This document shows positions 8,512 to 18,300 of a stretch of DNA of 64,000 nucleotides, piece by piece. This DNA is from Magnetospirillum sp. GTDB lineage: Bacteria; Pseudomonadota; Alphaproteobacteria; Rhodospirillales; Magnetospirillaceae. Below the pieces are notes generated by a model, which saw only the letters and a program-made list of their open reading frames with translations, was not told the DNA's origin and made no database searches. Position 1 is the stretch's first letter, and every line of letters begins with the position of its first letter. The stretch lies in the NCBI GenBank assembly GCA_024707145.1, contig JANQAI010000011.1, positions 806,001 through 870,000 on the forward strand, given 5' to 3'. The position numbers and the translations under genes were made by a program.

Positions 8512-9360
8512 CCGCGCAATCCGCGCCATAATCCGGCAAGCACGGCGCCGAGGTAATCGCGCGGCGATAGCTTGACCTTGGCCGCCAGCGGGTCGTTCCG
8601 GCGCAGCCGCTCGGACAGCTTTTCCGCCACCACCAGGGTGATGGCCGCCTGCACGCGCAGGCGCCGGTCGCGGATCCGGCCGGGCAGGGGGCTGGCCATG
8701 TCGATCAGGCCGTCCACATGATCCAGGGTGATGTCGAAGACACGGCGCAGGCTCGGGGCCGGTATGGTCGTCGGCCAGGGCGTCGTGGGGCAGCCCGGCC
8801 ATGCGCAGCCAGTCTCGCGGGATGTAGACGCGCCCCAGCGCGCCCAGGTCGTCGCCGCAATCCTGCAGGTGGTTGAGGACCTGAAGGGCGGCGCACAGAG
8901 CGTCGGCGGGGGCGGCCGTGTCGGCAGCCTCGCCGTGCAATTGCAGCAGGAAACGGCCCACCGGCGCCGCCGAGAAGCGGCAGTAATTCATCAGGTCGCC
9001 CCAGTCGCGACAGTGGTTCACCAGGGCGTCGCGGCGGAAGGCCTGCAGCAGCTGGGCGGCGTGGCCGAGCAGCAATCCGTCGCCGTTCACCGCCTCGTGC
9101 AGGGCCAGCGCGGAGTCGGTGCCGGGAGCGTCGCCGTGGCCGGCCAGGGCGGCTTCCAGCGCGTCCAGCTTGGCCAGCTTGATGTCGGCGGGCAGGGCGG
9201 GGTCGTCGGCGATGTCGTCGGCGGTACGGGCGAAGGTATAGAACGCCATCACCTGGCGCCGTACGGCGGCGGGCAAGATCAGGGACGCCACCGGGAAGTT
9301 CTCGTCGGCGGCAGTCTTTCCGGATGTTGCTGGCAAGGCGACAACGGCGGCCCTGGGCAA
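8508..9360 (-). CDS. hpnC: Hydroxysqualene synthase HpnC, frameshifted in this sequence
   Basis: HpnC converts presqualene diphosphate to hydroxysqualene. The N-terminal two thirds has ENFPVAS, the aspartate motif DDIAD at 48-52, and YCRFSAAPVGR. The last third, ending AVLAGLWRGLRG, is in another frame. The shift lies near 8750, where minus-strand GAGCCTGCGC would read GAGCTGCGC after removal of one C, giving continuous ELRRVFDITLDHVDG and a protein of about 283 residues. The TTG start at 9360 is favoured by a GGGAGG ribosome site 5 bases upstream. hpnC heads the hpnCDE operon. Without the repair, the frame reads into hpnD and mimics a 550-residue fusion. Confidence 0.85.
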
Positions 9361-9444
9361 AGGGACCTCCCATTGGTGCGACGCGGGAAAGCGTATATAT
9401 ATGCCACGCCCGGACCGCGCCAGTATAGGGGATTCGCCGTATCC

Positions 9445-10287
9445 ATGACGTCAGACCAGCCCTTGTCCTTCGCCGCGGAAGACGTGCGCCGGCACGACCG
9501 GGAGCGATTCGTCACCGCGTTGTTCGCCCCGGCGGCCCGGCGCGAGGGCTTGCTGGTGCTGTATGCCTTCAACCTGGAACTGGCGCGGGTGCGCGAGAAC
9601 GTGCACGAGGCCATGGCCGGCATGATCCGCCTGCAATGGTGGCGCGAGGTGCTGTCCGGCCGGCGCGACGACGAGGCCGCCCGCCATCCGGTGGCCGGTC
9701 CTCTGCTGGCGCTGGCACGCTCCCGCGATCTTTCCCCGGCTTTGTTCGAGCAGATGCTGACGGCGCGGGAGCTGGACCTGATTCAGGCGCCGTTCGCCAC
9801 CGCCATGGATTTCGCCGCCTATGCCCGCCAGACTTCGGCGGTGTTGTCCGAGCTGGCCGCCGCCACCCTGGGAGCGGGCGACGAGGACAGCCGGGCCGCC
9901 GCCCGCTCCGTCGGCGAGGCCTGGGCGGTCACCGGCCTGCTGCGGGCGGTGCCGGCGCATCTGGCCCAGGGGTGGCTGACCTTGCCCCAGGACGTGCTGC
10001 TCAAGGCCGGCACCTCGCAGGAGGACGCGCTGGCCGGCAAGGCGCCCAAGCCGGCCCTGGCGCAAGCGGTGGCCGAACTGGCGGGGCACGCCCGCGCCGC
10101 CTTGGCCCAGGCCCGCAAGCACAGGCCGGGACGGACCGCTTTGCCGGCCCTGTTGCCCGCCACCTTGGCTTCGGCCCATTTGCGTACGCTGGAGCGGGCG
10201 GGATGGGACGTCTTCGATTCCGCCGTCTCGCGCCCCCGGCCCATGCCCGTGCGCCTGACCGTCAATGCACTGCTGGGACGCTTCTGA
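9445..10287 (+). CDS. Squalene/phytoene synthase-fold protein, NDUFAF6-like
   Basis: This 280-residue protein belongs to the squalene/phytoene synthase superfamily by fold signature (LYAFNLELARVRENV, IRLQWWREVL, VGEAWAVTGLLRAV). However, it lacks the aspartate-rich DDxxD-type motifs seen in its neighbours HpnC and HpnD. That pattern matches NDUFAF6 relatives, which in mitochondria are complex I assembly factors and probably not enzymes. It diverges from hpnC across an 84-base gap. The ATG at 9445 gives the N-terminus MTSDQPLSFAAEDVRRHD. A CDF exporter gene follows 2 bases after its stop. Confidence 0.83.
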   Translation: MTSDQPLSFAAEDVRRHDRERFVTALFAPAARREGLLVLYAFNLELARVRENVHEAMAGMIRLQWWREVLSGRRDDEAARHPVAGPLLALARSRDLSPALFEQMLTARELDLIQAPFATAMDFAAYARQTSAVLSELAAATLGAGDEDSRAAARSVGEAWAVTGLLRAVPAHLAQGWLTLPQDVLLKAGTSQEDALAGKAPKPALAQAVAELAGHARAALAQARKHRPGRTALPALLPATLASAHLRTLERAGWDVFDSAVSRPRPMPVRLTVNALLGRF

Positions 10288-10289
10288 CC

Positions 10290-11234
10290 ATGACCCGCGA
10301 CCATCACCATCACGACCACGATCATGGCCACGATCATGGCGGCCATGGTCACGACCATGCCCATCACCACCACGGCAACGAACGCCGGGTGCTGTGGGCG
10401 CTGCTGCTGACCGGCGGCTTCATGCTGGCCGAGGTGGTGGGGGGCATCGTCTCGGGCTCGCTGGCCCTGCTGGCCGATGCCGGCCATATGCTGACCGACG
10501 CGGCGGCGCTGGCCCTGTCGCTGGCCGCCTTCCGCGCCAGCCGGCGTCCTGAAACGGTTACTCATTCCTACGGCCAGCACCGCTTCCAGGTGCTGGCGGC
10601 CTTCCTCAACGGCGCCGCGCTGATCGGCATCGCCCTGTGGATCACGCTGGAGGCCGTCCAGCGCCTGCTCGCGCCGGTGCCGGTGCTGGGCGGCGCCATG
10701 TTGGTGGTGGCCGGGCTGGGCCTGGCGGTGAACGTGGCCGCCTTCCTGATCCTGCACGGCGGCGACCGCGAGAATTTGAACATGCGCGGTGCCGCCTTGC
10801 ATGTGCTGGGCGACCTGCTGGGGTCGGTCGCCGCCATCGTCGCCGCCGTGGTGATCCTGTTGACGGGCTGGACCCCCATCGACCCCATCCTCTCGGTGCT
10901 GGTGGCCTTGCTGGTGCTGAAGAGCGCCTGGATGCTGCTGTCGCGGTCGTGGCACGTGCTGATGGAGGGGGCGCCCGTCCATATCGACGTGGACGACCTG
11001 GTGGCCGGGCTGTCCGCCCAGGTTCCCGGCGTCGAGGGCATCCACCACGTGCATGTGTGGATGCTGACCCCGGAACAGCCGCTGCTGACGCTGCACGCCA
11101 CCATCGCCGCCGGGGCAGAGCACGACGCCGTGCTGCATGCGTTGCAGGCGCGCCTGTCCGAGCATCACGGACTGCACCACGCCACCATCCAGGTGGAGCG
11201 GGCCGATTGCCCCAATCCGGCGGGCTGCGGTTAG
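10290..11234 (+). CDS. Cation diffusion facilitator, zinc-type exporter
   Basis: The 314-residue protein is a CDF family exporter of the ZitB/CzcD type. Its first 30 residues are a histidine-rich metal-binding tail. The transport site residues are visible as HMLTD (H66, D70) in helix 2 and HVLGD (H171, D175) in helix 5. The C-terminal cytoplasmic domain contains HHVHVWML. Six membrane segments span roughly 34-235. It exports Zn(II) or a related divalent metal in exchange for protons. The ATG at 10290 lies 2 bases after the preceding stop. The 3' end overlaps the convergent Anbu gene by 4 bases. Confidence 0.93.
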   Translation: MTRDHHHHDHDHGHDHGGHGHDHAHHHHGNERRVLWALLLTGGFMLAEVVGGIVSGSLALLADAGHMLTDAAALALSLAAFRASRRPETVTHSYGQHRFQVLAAFLNGAALIGIALWITLEAVQRLLAPVPVLGGAMLVVAGLGLAVNVAAFLILHGGDRENLNMRGAALHVLGDLLGSVAAIVAAVVILLTGWTPIDPILSVLVALLVLKSAWMLLSRSWHVLMEGAPVHIDVDDLVAGLSAQVPGVEGIHHVHVWMLTPEQPLLTLHATIAAGAEHDAVLHALQARLSEHHGLHHATIQVERADCPNPAGCG

Positions 11235-11980
11235 CCACCCCTCTTGTTGATCGCCCAGGGCGGGTCAGGGATGACCTGGAACAGGTTGTTCAGGCCCTGG
11301 CCCCAGCGGGTGCGGATGTCCTCGAAATAGGGGTCGTGATCGTGGATGACGTGGTGGTTGTCCACCGCGAAGCTGTCGCGCTCATAGATCAGCAGGTCGA
11401 TGGGCAGACCCACGGTGACGTTGGATCTGATCGTCGAATCAAGGGATAACAGGGCGCATTTCGCAGCCTGGGTGAGGTCGGTGCGGGTGTTGATGACGCG
11501 GTCGATGATGGGCTTGCCGTACTTGGTCTCGCCGATCTGGAAGTAGGGCGTCTCGGGCGTCGCCTCGATGAAGTTGCCGGCGGCGTAGACCATGAACAGG
11601 CGCGGCGCCTCGCCCTTGATCTGGCCGCCGAGGATCAGCGAGACGTTGAAATCCACGCCGTTCTCCTTCAGCGGCTTGGCGTCGCGCTGGTGGATCTCGC
11701 GTACCGCCTGGCCCACCAAGCTGGCGCAATCGTACAGGGAATCCACCACCAGCATGCTGCGGTGGGGGTTCTCCGAGCGGATATGCTGGTCCAGCACCGC
11801 CACCACCGCCTGGGTGATGGCCAGGTTGCCGGCGCTCATCAGCACCAGCACCCGCTCGCCGTCGCGGCGCCAGATGCGCATCTTGCGGTAGGTCGAGATG
11901 TGGTCGACGCCGGCATTGGTCCGCGAATCCGATGCGAACACCAGGCCCTGGTCCAGGGCCATCGCCACGCAATAGGTCAT
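11231..11980 (-). CDS. Anbu, proteasome-type peptidase
   Basis: Anbu is the proposed ancestral relative of proteasome beta subunits and HslV. The 249-residue product has the Ntn-hydrolase signature at the start: T2 would become the nucleophile after loss of Met1, followed by D18 in FASDSRTNAG and K33 in STYRKMRIW. Other conserved parts are MSAGNLAITQAV and FNVSLILGGQIKGE. Its natural substrate is unknown. It is the last gene of a four-gene minus-strand cluster with ATP-grasp, alpha-E and transglutaminase genes, the standard Anbu context, which suggests processing of a peptide or ligated product. Confidence 0.93.
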   Translation of the reverse strand: MTYCVAMALDQGLVFASDSRTNAGVDHISTYRKMRIWRRDGERVLVLMSAGNLAITQAVVAVLDQHIRSENPHRSMLVVDSLYDCASLVGQAVREIHQRDAKPLKENGVDFNVSLILGGQIKGEAPRLFMVYAAGNFIEATPETPYFQIGETKYGKPIIDRVINTRTDLTQAAKCALLSLDSTIRSNVTVGLPIDLLIYERDSFAVDNHHVIHDHDPYFEDIRTRWGQGLNNLFQVIPDPPWAINKRGG

Positions 11981-11994
11981 CGTTCCCCCCGTCG

Positions 11995-12807
11995 TTACTG
12001 GTCGTTCAAGGCGTCGACCTGAACCTGCACGCTCATGGCTTCGCTGCCGCCGCCCAGGCGCAGGCCGCGCACCGGCGCCGCCCCATGATAGTCGAAGGCC
12101 ACCGCCAGGCGCACATAGGCCGGCGTGGCACTCTGGCGGTTGCTGGGGTCGAAGCTGACCCAGCCAAGATAATCCACCAGCGCCTCCGCCCAGGCATGGG
12201 TGGCCAGATGACGGCCGTCCTCGGCACTGGTGTGAAGATAGCCGCTGACATAGCGCGCGGGAATGCCCCAGGCACGGCAGCAGGCGATGAACAGATGGGC
12301 GTGGTCCTGGCAGACGCCGTTCCTGCGGGCCAGCACCTCGGCGGCGGTTGAATGCACGTCGGTCTCACCCGGCAGGTAAGCCACTTCGTCGTGGATGCCG
12401 GCCATCAGGGCATGCAGGGCGGCCAGCTCGCCCTTGGCGCGATAGCGGGTGAACGGCCCCAGGAAGTCGCGGATGCGCTCGTCGGCGGCCGTCAGGGCGG
12501 TGGGGCGCAAATAGACGTCGGGCGGCAGGCCGTCGGCTTCCAGCGGCACGACGCCATGGGTTTCGACGGTGTCGACCTCGCCGTGGGCGTGGATGCGCAG
12601 GCCCTGGTGCTCGCGGCTCTGCACCACGCAGTGGACATGGTTGCCGAAGGCGTCCCGCCAGGGCGTGGCCCGCCCCGGCACCTCCACGACCCAGCGCAGG
12701 GTGCGTTGGCCGTGGTCGTCGCGCGGGGTCAGGCGGACGTACTGGATGGAATAGGACGTGGGTGCGCTGGTGGCGTACTCCGTCCGATGATCGATCGCCA
12801 GCAGCAT
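11995..12807 (-). CDS. Transglutaminase-like cysteine peptidase of the Anbu cluster
   Basis: The 270-residue protein has an N-terminal beta-rich transglutaminase-associated region and a C-terminal transglutaminase core. The catalytic triad is visible as C166 (RRNGVCQDHAHLF), H204 (ATHAWAEALV) and D220 (WVSFDPSN). Members of this family act as peptidases or amide-forming enzymes, and the exact reaction here is unknown. There is no signal peptide, so it is cytoplasmic like the rest of the cluster. It lies 14 bases upstream of the Anbu start and 7 bases after the alpha-E gene, so all are probably co-transcribed. Confidence 0.92.
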   Translation of the reverse strand: MLLAIDHRTEYATSAPTSYSIQYVRLTPRDDHGQRTLRWVVEVPGRATPWRDAFGNHVHCVVQSREHQGLRIHAHGEVDTVETHGVVPLEADGLPPDVYLRPTALTAADERIRDFLGPFTRYRAKGELAALHALMAGIHDEVAYLPGETDVHSTAAEVLARRNGVCQDHAHLFIACCRAWGIPARYVSGYLHTSAEDGRHLATHAWAEALVDYLGWVSFDPSNRQSATPAYVRLAVAFDYHGAAPVRGLRLGGGSEAMSVQVQVDALNDQ

Positions 12808-12814
12808 GGCACCC

Positions 12815-13738
12815 TCAGGGCAGCATCAGGAAGTCCGCGTGGATCTGCGAGCCCAAGGCGTTGTTGCGAATGATGAACCCTTCGATGAAGCAGTCGAGGC
12901 CTTCCGCCAGCAATTGCTCCAGCCGTCCGTAATGCAGCTGGGCATGGGCGGCGCCGGCCAGGCGGGTGCATTCGGCCACCGGCGAGATGCGGTCCAGGAT
13001 CACCGCCACCGCGTCCAGGCAGGAATGCAGCGAGCGCGGCATGTCGGCGTTCATGATCAGCATCTCGGCGACGCCGGCCGGCGACACGTCCTCGCGGGTG
13101 AGCGCCCGGAAGGATTTGTAGGCCGACACCGATTTCAGCACCGCCGCCCAGTGCAGCTGGTCCGAGGCCGGCACCACGCGGGTTTCGGCGGTGACGCCTT
13201 TCGAGCGGACGCTGAGCAGGCGGGCGGTGTTGTCGGCACGCTCCAGGAAGGTGCCCAGGCGGACGAAGTGGAAGGCCTCGTCGCGCAGCATGGTGCCGTG
13301 GGCGGCGCCGCGCACCGTGTGCGAGCGGTCCTTGACCCACTCGCAGAAGCCGGTCAGGCCCTGCTCGCGCAGCCGGGCGCCGTCGATGGTCTTCACCTCC
13401 AGCCAGGTGGCGTTGATGATCTCCCACAATTCGGTGGGAATGACGCTGCGCACCGCATGGGCGTTCTCGCGGGCGCATTTCCAGCAGCTGTAGATGGAGG
13501 ACGGGTTGGCGCCGTCCAGCACCACCCAGGTGATGACATTGCCGGCGGTGACGCCGCCATAGCGCTCGGCATAGGCCTCGGGCCCGCCGGTGATGGTCAG
13601 CGGCGGCTTCCAGCAGTCGCGCGCGCCGCCGCCGGACAGCGACAGGCGGTTGGCCACGTCGAGGAAGCGCGAGATGTTTTCGGCGCGCTCGATGTTGCGG
13701 CTCATCCAGTACAGGTGGTCGGCGGTCCGGCTCAGCAT
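12815..13738 (-). CDS. Alpha-E domain protein
   Basis: This 307-residue, mostly helical protein matches the alpha-E family (DUF403). It begins MLSRTADHLYWMSRNIERAEN and contains TWLEVKTIDG and FLERADNTARLL. Alpha-E proteins have no assigned catalytic motif. They are consistently found with circularly permuted ATP-grasp ligases and transglutaminases, so a role as partner or carrier is inferred. The ATG at 13738 overlaps the ATP-grasp stop by 7 bases, suggesting translational coupling. The frame stays open upstream into the ATP-grasp gene, but that part is not coding. Confidence 0.9.
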   Translation of the reverse strand: MLSRTADHLYWMSRNIERAENISRFLDVANRLSLSGGGARDCWKPPLTITGGPEAYAERYGGVTAGNVITWVVLDGANPSSIYSCWKCARENAHAVRSVIPTELWEIINATWLEVKTIDGARLREQGLTGFCEWVKDRSHTVRGAAHGTMLRDEAFHFVRLGTFLERADNTARLLSVRSKGVTAETRVVPASDQLHWAAVLKSVSAYKSFRALTREDVSPAGVAEMLIMNADMPRSLHSCLDAVAVILDRISPVAECTRLAGAAHAQLHYGRLEQLLAEGLDCFIEGFIIRNNALGSQIHADFLMLP

Positions 13739-15150
13739 TGGTCGTCCTCCAACACCCAGGTGTCCTTGGTTCCGCCGCCCTGGGAGGAATTGACCACCAG
13801 CGAGCCCTCCTTCAGCGCCACGCGGGTCAGGCCGCCCGGGACCAGCGTGGTGGTCTCGCCCGACAGCACGAAGGGACGCAGGTCCACGTGGCGGGGCACG
13901 ATGCCCTTGTCCACCAGGGTGGGGCAGGTGGACAGCGCCAGCGTGGGCTGGGCGATGTAATTGGCCGGGTTGTCCAGGATGATGGCGCGGAACGCCTCGA
14001 TCTGCTCCTTGGTGGAGGTGGGACCCACCAGCATGCCGTAGCCGCCCGAACCGTGCACTTCCTTGACCACCAGTTCGGGCAGGTGCTCCAGCACGTACTT
14101 GCGGTCGTCCTCGCGTTCCAGCCGCCAGGTGGGCACGTTGGGCAGGATGGGCTCCTCGTCCAGGTAGAACTTGATCATGTCGGGGACGTGGATGTAGGTC
14201 GATTTGTCGTCGGCCACCCCGGTGCCGATGGCGTTGGCCAGGGTGACGCCGCCTTTGGCGTAGACCGACAGCAGGCCGGCCACGCCCAGCGCCGAATCCG
14301 GACGGAAGACCAGCGGATCCAGGAAATCGTCGTCGATGCGGCGGTAGATGACGTCCACCCGCTTGGGGCCCTTGGTGGTGCGCATCCACACCAACCCGTC
14401 GTCCACGAACAGGTCGCGGCCTTCCACCAGTTCGACGCCCATCTGCTCGGCCAGGAAGGCGTGCTCGAAATAGGCGCTGTTGTGATAGCCGGGGGTCAGC
14501 AGCACCACGCAGGGTTCGCCGTCGCAGGCGGGCGGGGCGACGCTGCGCAAGGCCTTCAGCAGCAGGTCGGGATAGTGGTCCACCGGCTTGACCTGGTGGC
14601 GGGCGAACAGATCGGGGAACAGGCGCATCATCATGGCCCGGTCCTCCAGCATGTAGGACACGCCCGACGGGGTGCGCAGGTTGTCCTCCAGCACGTAGAA
14701 CTCGTCGGCACCGGTGCGCACCACGTCGACGCCGGCGATCTGGACGTAGATGTCGCGGGCCACGTCGACGCCCTGCATTTCCGGCTTGTAGGTGCCGTTG
14801 GCCAGCACCTGCTCGCGCGGGATGATGCCGGCCTTCAGGATTTCCTGGCCATGGTAGATGTCGTGGATGAAGGCGTTCAGCGCCTTGACCCGCTGGATGC
14901 AGCCATCGTGGACGCGGGTCCACTCCTTGGCGGTGAGGATACGGGGGATGGGATCGAAGGGGATCAGCCGCTCGGTGCCTTCCTGGTCGCCGTAGACGTT
15001 GAAGGTGATGCCGATGCGGCGGAACAGCTCGTCGGCCTGCTCGTGCTTGCGCGGAAGCAGGTCGGGCGCCGCCGAGAGCAGCCAGTTTTCGTAGGTTCGG
15101 TAAGGCGCGCGTACGGCGCCATCCGGAGCCTTCATCTCGTCGAAAGCCAT
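13732..15150 (-). CDS. Circularly permuted ATP-grasp ligase of the Anbu cluster
   Basis: The 472-residue protein belongs to the circularly permuted ATP-grasp family (COG2308). Recognisable segments include FYVLEDNLRTPSGVSYM, LLTPGYHNSAYFEH, DVIYRRIDDDFLDP, VVKEVHGSGGYGM and VALKEGSLVVNSSQGGG. ATP-grasp enzymes form amide or peptide bonds through an acyl phosphate; the substrate here is not known. It is the first gene of the cluster. The ATG at 15150 has a GGGAGG ribosome site a few bases upstream, which decides it over the longer frame beginning at 15198. It diverges from putA across 187 bases. Confidence 0.93.
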   Translation of the reverse strand: MAFDEMKAPDGAVRAPYRTYENWLLSAAPDLLPRKHEQADELFRRIGITFNVYGDQEGTERLIPFDPIPRILTAKEWTRVHDGCIQRVKALNAFIHDIYHGQEILKAGIIPREQVLANGTYKPEMQGVDVARDIYVQIAGVDVVRTGADEFYVLEDNLRTPSGVSYMLEDRAMMMRLFPDLFARHQVKPVDHYPDLLLKALRSVAPPACDGEPCVVLLTPGYHNSAYFEHAFLAEQMGVELVEGRDLFVDDGLVWMRTTKGPKRVDVIYRRIDDDFLDPLVFRPDSALGVAGLLSVYAKGGVTLANAIGTGVADDKSTYIHVPDMIKFYLDEEPILPNVPTWRLEREDDRKYVLEHLPELVVKEVHGSGGYGMLVGPTSTKEQIEAFRAIILDNPANYIAQPTLALSTCPTLVDKGIVPRHVDLRPFVLSGETTTLVPGGLTRVALKEGSLVVNSSQGGGTKDTWVLEDDQC

Positions 15151-15241
15151 GACCCTCCCTCTGTCGATCGAACCCCGTTTAGAATTAATGCAACTCATGT
15201 GCCGCTTGTCGACCCGTTAATCTCGCCAGTTGCGAGCCACG

Positions 15242-15285
15242 GCTGCCCAAAGCTCGGGCAGGGGAGAGCCCTAATCCTGGGCAGC
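15242..15285 (+). promoter_or_regulatory. Stem-loop in the putA leader
   Basis: GCTGCCCA at 15242-15249 pairs perfectly with TGGGCAGC at 15278-15285. An inner pairing, GGGC/GCCC at 15256-15259 and 15268-15271, is possible. The element sits about 50 bases before the putA start, between divergent genes. It could be a regulatory leader, an attenuator or an operator. No T-tract follows, so a simple terminator is less likely. Confidence 0.4.
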
Positions 15286-15337
15286 TTGCACGATGCCGCG
15301 CCGATGAGCACATCCCACAGAGGCGATGGAGGCTCTC

Positions 15338-18300
15338 ATGCGGATCCCGGTGACGGATGACGGCGGCCCCGACAGGCGGTTCCTGCGCCAAGCCTTGGCC
15401 GCCGACGAGGCTGCCCTGGTGGAGGAGTTGCTGACGCGGGCGCGGCTTGAGCCGGCGCAGGACGAACGGGTGCGCCGCGAGGCGGCGAAGCTGGTGGAAG
15501 AGGCACGGCGGCGCAAATCCAGTGGCGATCTGGATGCCTATCTGCGCGAGTTCCGTCTGTCCACCCAGGAGGGCGTGGTGCTCATGTGCCTGGCCGAGGC
15601 GCTGCTGCGCATCCCCGATGCCGACACCGCCGACCGCCTGATCCGCGACAAGGTGGGCGCGGCCGATTGGGCCAGCCATCTCGGCCGCTCGGATTCGCTG
15701 TTCGTCAACGCCTCCACCTGGGCGCTGATGCTGACCGGGCGGTTGATCCGCCCCGAGGGCGAACCCATGGGCGTGTTCGCCCGCCTGCTGGCCCGTGCCG
15801 GCGAGCCGCTGGTGCGCGAGGCGCTGATCCAGGCGCTGCGCATCATGGGACGCCAGTTCGTGATGGGCCGCACCATCGGCGAAGCGCTGTCGCGGGCGCG
15901 CGAGCAGAAGGCCTATCGCCATTCCTTCGACATGCTGGGCGAGGCCGCGCGTACCGAGGCGGATGCCGAGCGCTATTTCCAGGCCTATGCCGCCGCCATC
16001 GCCGCCATCGGCAAGGCCGGCGAGGGCAGGGGGCCGGTGGCGGGACCGGGCATCTCAATCAAGCTGTCAGCGTTGCACCCCCGTTACGAATTCTCCCAGG
16101 GCGACCGCGTCCGCCGTGAACTGGCGCCGCGGCTGGCGGATTTGTGCCGTTTGGCCGCCTCAGTTGACATCGGGTTGACGGTGGACGCGGAAGAGGCGGA
16201 GCGGCTTGAGCTGTCGCTGGACATCATCGCGGCCGTGGCCGCCGATCCCTCCCTGGCCGGCTGGGACGGCTTCGGCTTGGCGGTGCAGGCTTACCAGAAG
16301 CGGGCGCGGCCGCTGATCGCCTGGCTGGCCGAACTGGCCCGCCGGCATCGGCGCCGGCTGATGGTGCGGCTGGTCAAGGGCGCCTATTGGGACAGCGAGA
16401 TCAAGCGGGCGCAGGAGCGGGGGCTGGCCGGCTATCCGGTGTTCACCCGCAAGGCGGCCACCGATGTGTCCTATTTGGCCTGCGCTCGTGACCTGCTGGC
16501 GGCGGGCGAGGCCTTCTATCCCTGCTTCGCCACCCACAACGCCCAGACGGTGGCGGCGGTCCGCGAACTGGCCGGCGGGCGGCCGGACTGGGAGTACCAA
16601 CGCCTGCACGGCATGGGCGAAGCCTTGTACGATCAGGTGGTGGGCGAGCAGGCCTGCCGGGTCTACGCCCCGGTGGGCAGCCACGAGGACCTGCTGCCCT
16701 ATCTGGTGCGCCGGCTGCTGGAGAACGGCGCCAACACCTCGTTCGTCAACCGGCTGGCTGACGAAGCCGTGCCGGTCGAACGCATCGTCGCCGACCCGGT
16801 GGAGATGCTGGCAGCCCAGCCGGCCAAGGCAAATCCTCGCTTGCCGCTGCCGCCCGCCTTGTTCGAACCGGAGCGTCGCAACTCCCGCGGCTGGGACCTG
16901 TCCGACCCGGTGACGCTGGCGCAGATGAAGTCGTCGGTGGATGTGGCCGAAACCGGCCAGTACTTCGCCACGCCCGTGGTGGGCGGCCACGAAATCCTGG
17001 CCGGCCCGGCCCAGGCGGTGCGCAATCCTGCCAACGGCCGCGACCAGGTGGGCAGCGTCATCTCCGCCACCGCCGAGGATGTGGGACGATCCGTCAATCT
17101 TGCGGTTGACGCGGCCGGGGATTGGGATCGCCGCGGGGCTGCCGCCCGCGCCGCCGTCCTGGAGCGCGCCGCCGACCTGATGGAGGCTCATTCCGCCGAG
17201 TTTCTGGCCCTGCTCATCCGCGAAGCGGGCAAGATCATTCCCGACGCGGTGGCGGAGTTGCGCGAGGCCGTGGATTACCTGCGCTATTACGCCGCCCAGG
17301 GGCGGGCCGGCTTCGCCGCGCCGCTGGCCCTGCCGGGCGTCACCGGCGAAAGCAACGTGCTGGAGCTGCACGGGCGGGGCGTGTTCGCTTGCATCTCGCC
17401 GTGGAACTTCCCGCTGGCCATCTTCACCGGCCAGGTGGCGGCGGCCTTGATGGCGGGCAATGCGGTGGTCGCCAAGCCAGCCGAGCAGACGCCGCTGGTG
17501 GCCGCCCGCGCCGCCGCCCTGCTGCACCGGGCGGGCGTGCCGGGGGAGGTGCTGGCCCTGCTGCCCGGCGACGGTGCGGTGGGGCAGGCCCTGGTGGCCC
17601 ATCCCGCCATCGGCGGAGTGGCCTTCACCGGTTCCACCCAGGTGGCCCGCGCCATCGCTCGCATTCTGGCGGCCAAGGACGGCCCCATCGTCCCGCTGGT
17701 GGCCGAAACCGGCGGCATCAATGCCATGATCGTGGATTCGTCCGCCTTGCCGGAGCAGGTGGTGGCGGATGTGCTGGTTTCGGCGTTCGGCAGTGCGGGG
17801 CAACGCTGCTCGGCGCTGCGCCTGCTGTTCGTGCAGGACGACGTGGCCGACAAGGTGCTGGCCATGCTGGCCGGGGCCATGCGGGAACTGGTGGTGGGCG
17901 ATCCCGCCGACCTGTCCACCGACGTGGGGCCGATCATCGACGCGGCCGCCCGCGAGGCCCTGGACGCCCATGCCGGCAGGCTGGCCCGCGAGGGCCGGCT
18001 GGTGGCGCAGGTGCCGCTGCCCGAATCGACCCGCCACGGCACTTTCTTCGCCCCGCGCGCCTACGAGCTCGACCGCCCGGAATGGCTGGACCGCGAGGTG
18101 TTCGGCCCCTGCCTGCACGTGGTGCGCTACCAGGCCGAGCATCTGGACGGCGTGCTGGACTGGATCGAGGCCGGCGGCTACGGCCTGACACTGGGCATCC
18201 ACTCGCGGCTCGATTCGCTTGTGGAACGAATTCGCCGCCGTGCCCCGGTGGGCAACATCTATGTCAACCGCAGCCAGATCGGCGCAGTGGTTGGGGTGCA

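Noticed and set aside
7708-9360. A 550-residue open frame looking like an HpnC-HpnD fusion
   Set aside because: The middle part is not family-like. The proper end of HpnC lies in another frame and overlaps an hpnD start by ATGA. The fusion is produced by the single-base shift in hpnC.
12815-14923. A 702-residue open frame covering both the ATP-grasp and alpha-E genes
   Set aside because: Only the last 307 residues are alpha-E-like. The upstream part is the out-of-frame reading of the ATP-grasp gene, which has its own start, ribosome site and motifs.
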